This document shows positions 13,961 to 14,022 of a stretch of DNA of 14,022 nt, piece by piece. How positions within the stretch are numbered: the stretch's first letter is position 1; each line of letters begins with the position of its first letter. Source of the DNA: Proteobacteria bacterium UBA2363 (lineage in GTDB: Bacteria; Pseudomonadota; Gammaproteobacteria; Xanthomonadales; UBA2363). The notes beneath the pieces were generated by a model, which was not told where the DNA came from, did no database searches, and worked only from the letters and a program-made list of their open reading frames with translations. The DNA lies in NCBI GenBank assembly GCA_002344355.1, contig DDTN01000047.1, positions 1-14,022 of the forward strand, written 5' to 3'. Made by a program: the position numbers and the translations under genes.

Positions 13961-14022
13961 AGGGGTTGGGTCAGGGTCGGGGGTCTCAGCCATTCCCTGG
14001 TGAACCGCCCCGGCTTTCCCGG

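Noticed and set aside
1..14022. Complete novel defence or secretion system
   Set aside because: No nuclease, helicase, toxin-antitoxin pair, reverse transcriptase, secretion ATPase or other effector was recognised. Envelope genes are neighbours but their cooperation is not shown by the sequence.

Overview
The window is a very GC-rich stretch (by eye about 70% or more) of a gammaproteobacterial chromosome. It most likely comes from the Xanthomonadales/Lysobacterales. The grounds are the order rplU-rpmA-obgE-(one insert)-rpsT-murJ, ribosomal proteins of the proteobacterial type, an rpsT that starts with TTG as in E. coli, and exported proteins ending in a D-R-[IL]-F-type tail. The placement rests on recalled synteny and sequence style, not on a search. 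No mobile element, CRISPR array, tRNA or rRNA gene was seen.

The left part (1-5000) is a housekeeping block. It runs: the 3' end of rplU (L21), rpmA (L27) with a clear intrinsic terminator, a nine-copy 7-bp tandem repeat, and obgE (ribosome-associated GTPase). Then come an unrecognised exported 199-residue protein on the minus strand, rpsT (S20, minus strand, with a near-consensus sigma-70 promoter and a terminator), and the divergent murJ (lipid II flippase). The ribF-ileS genes that usually follow murJ in relatives are absent. Synteny breaks there, and the rest of the window is accessory in character.

The middle (4879-8678) holds three minus-strand genes and one small plus-strand gene. The minus-strand genes are a YgiD/LigB-type extradiol dioxygenase, a 176-residue cytosolic protein that may belong to DUF1877/YfbM, and an exported seven-bladed FG-GAP (integrin-alpha-like) beta-propeller with paired cysteines. 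An 81-residue protein with two predicted membrane segments is divergent from the propeller gene. Several GC-rich inverted repeats lie between these genes.

The right part (9182-13960) holds a MacB/FtsX-type duplicated permease of the ADOP kind, with no ATPase beside it. It is followed after 90 bp by an exported 769-residue protein of about 14 repeats of 40-45 residues, probably two seven-bladed propellers. This last gene looks clearly less GC-rich than its neighbours.

Functionally, the first half is core translation, ribosome assembly and peptidoglycan export. The second half is envelope-oriented: two exported propellers, an orphan permease and a small membrane protein. No complete undescribed system could be demonstrated. 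The best candidates for new biology are the shared C-terminal tail of the two propeller proteins, the G-quadruplex-prone repeat in the obgE leader, and the three unrecognised small proteins.
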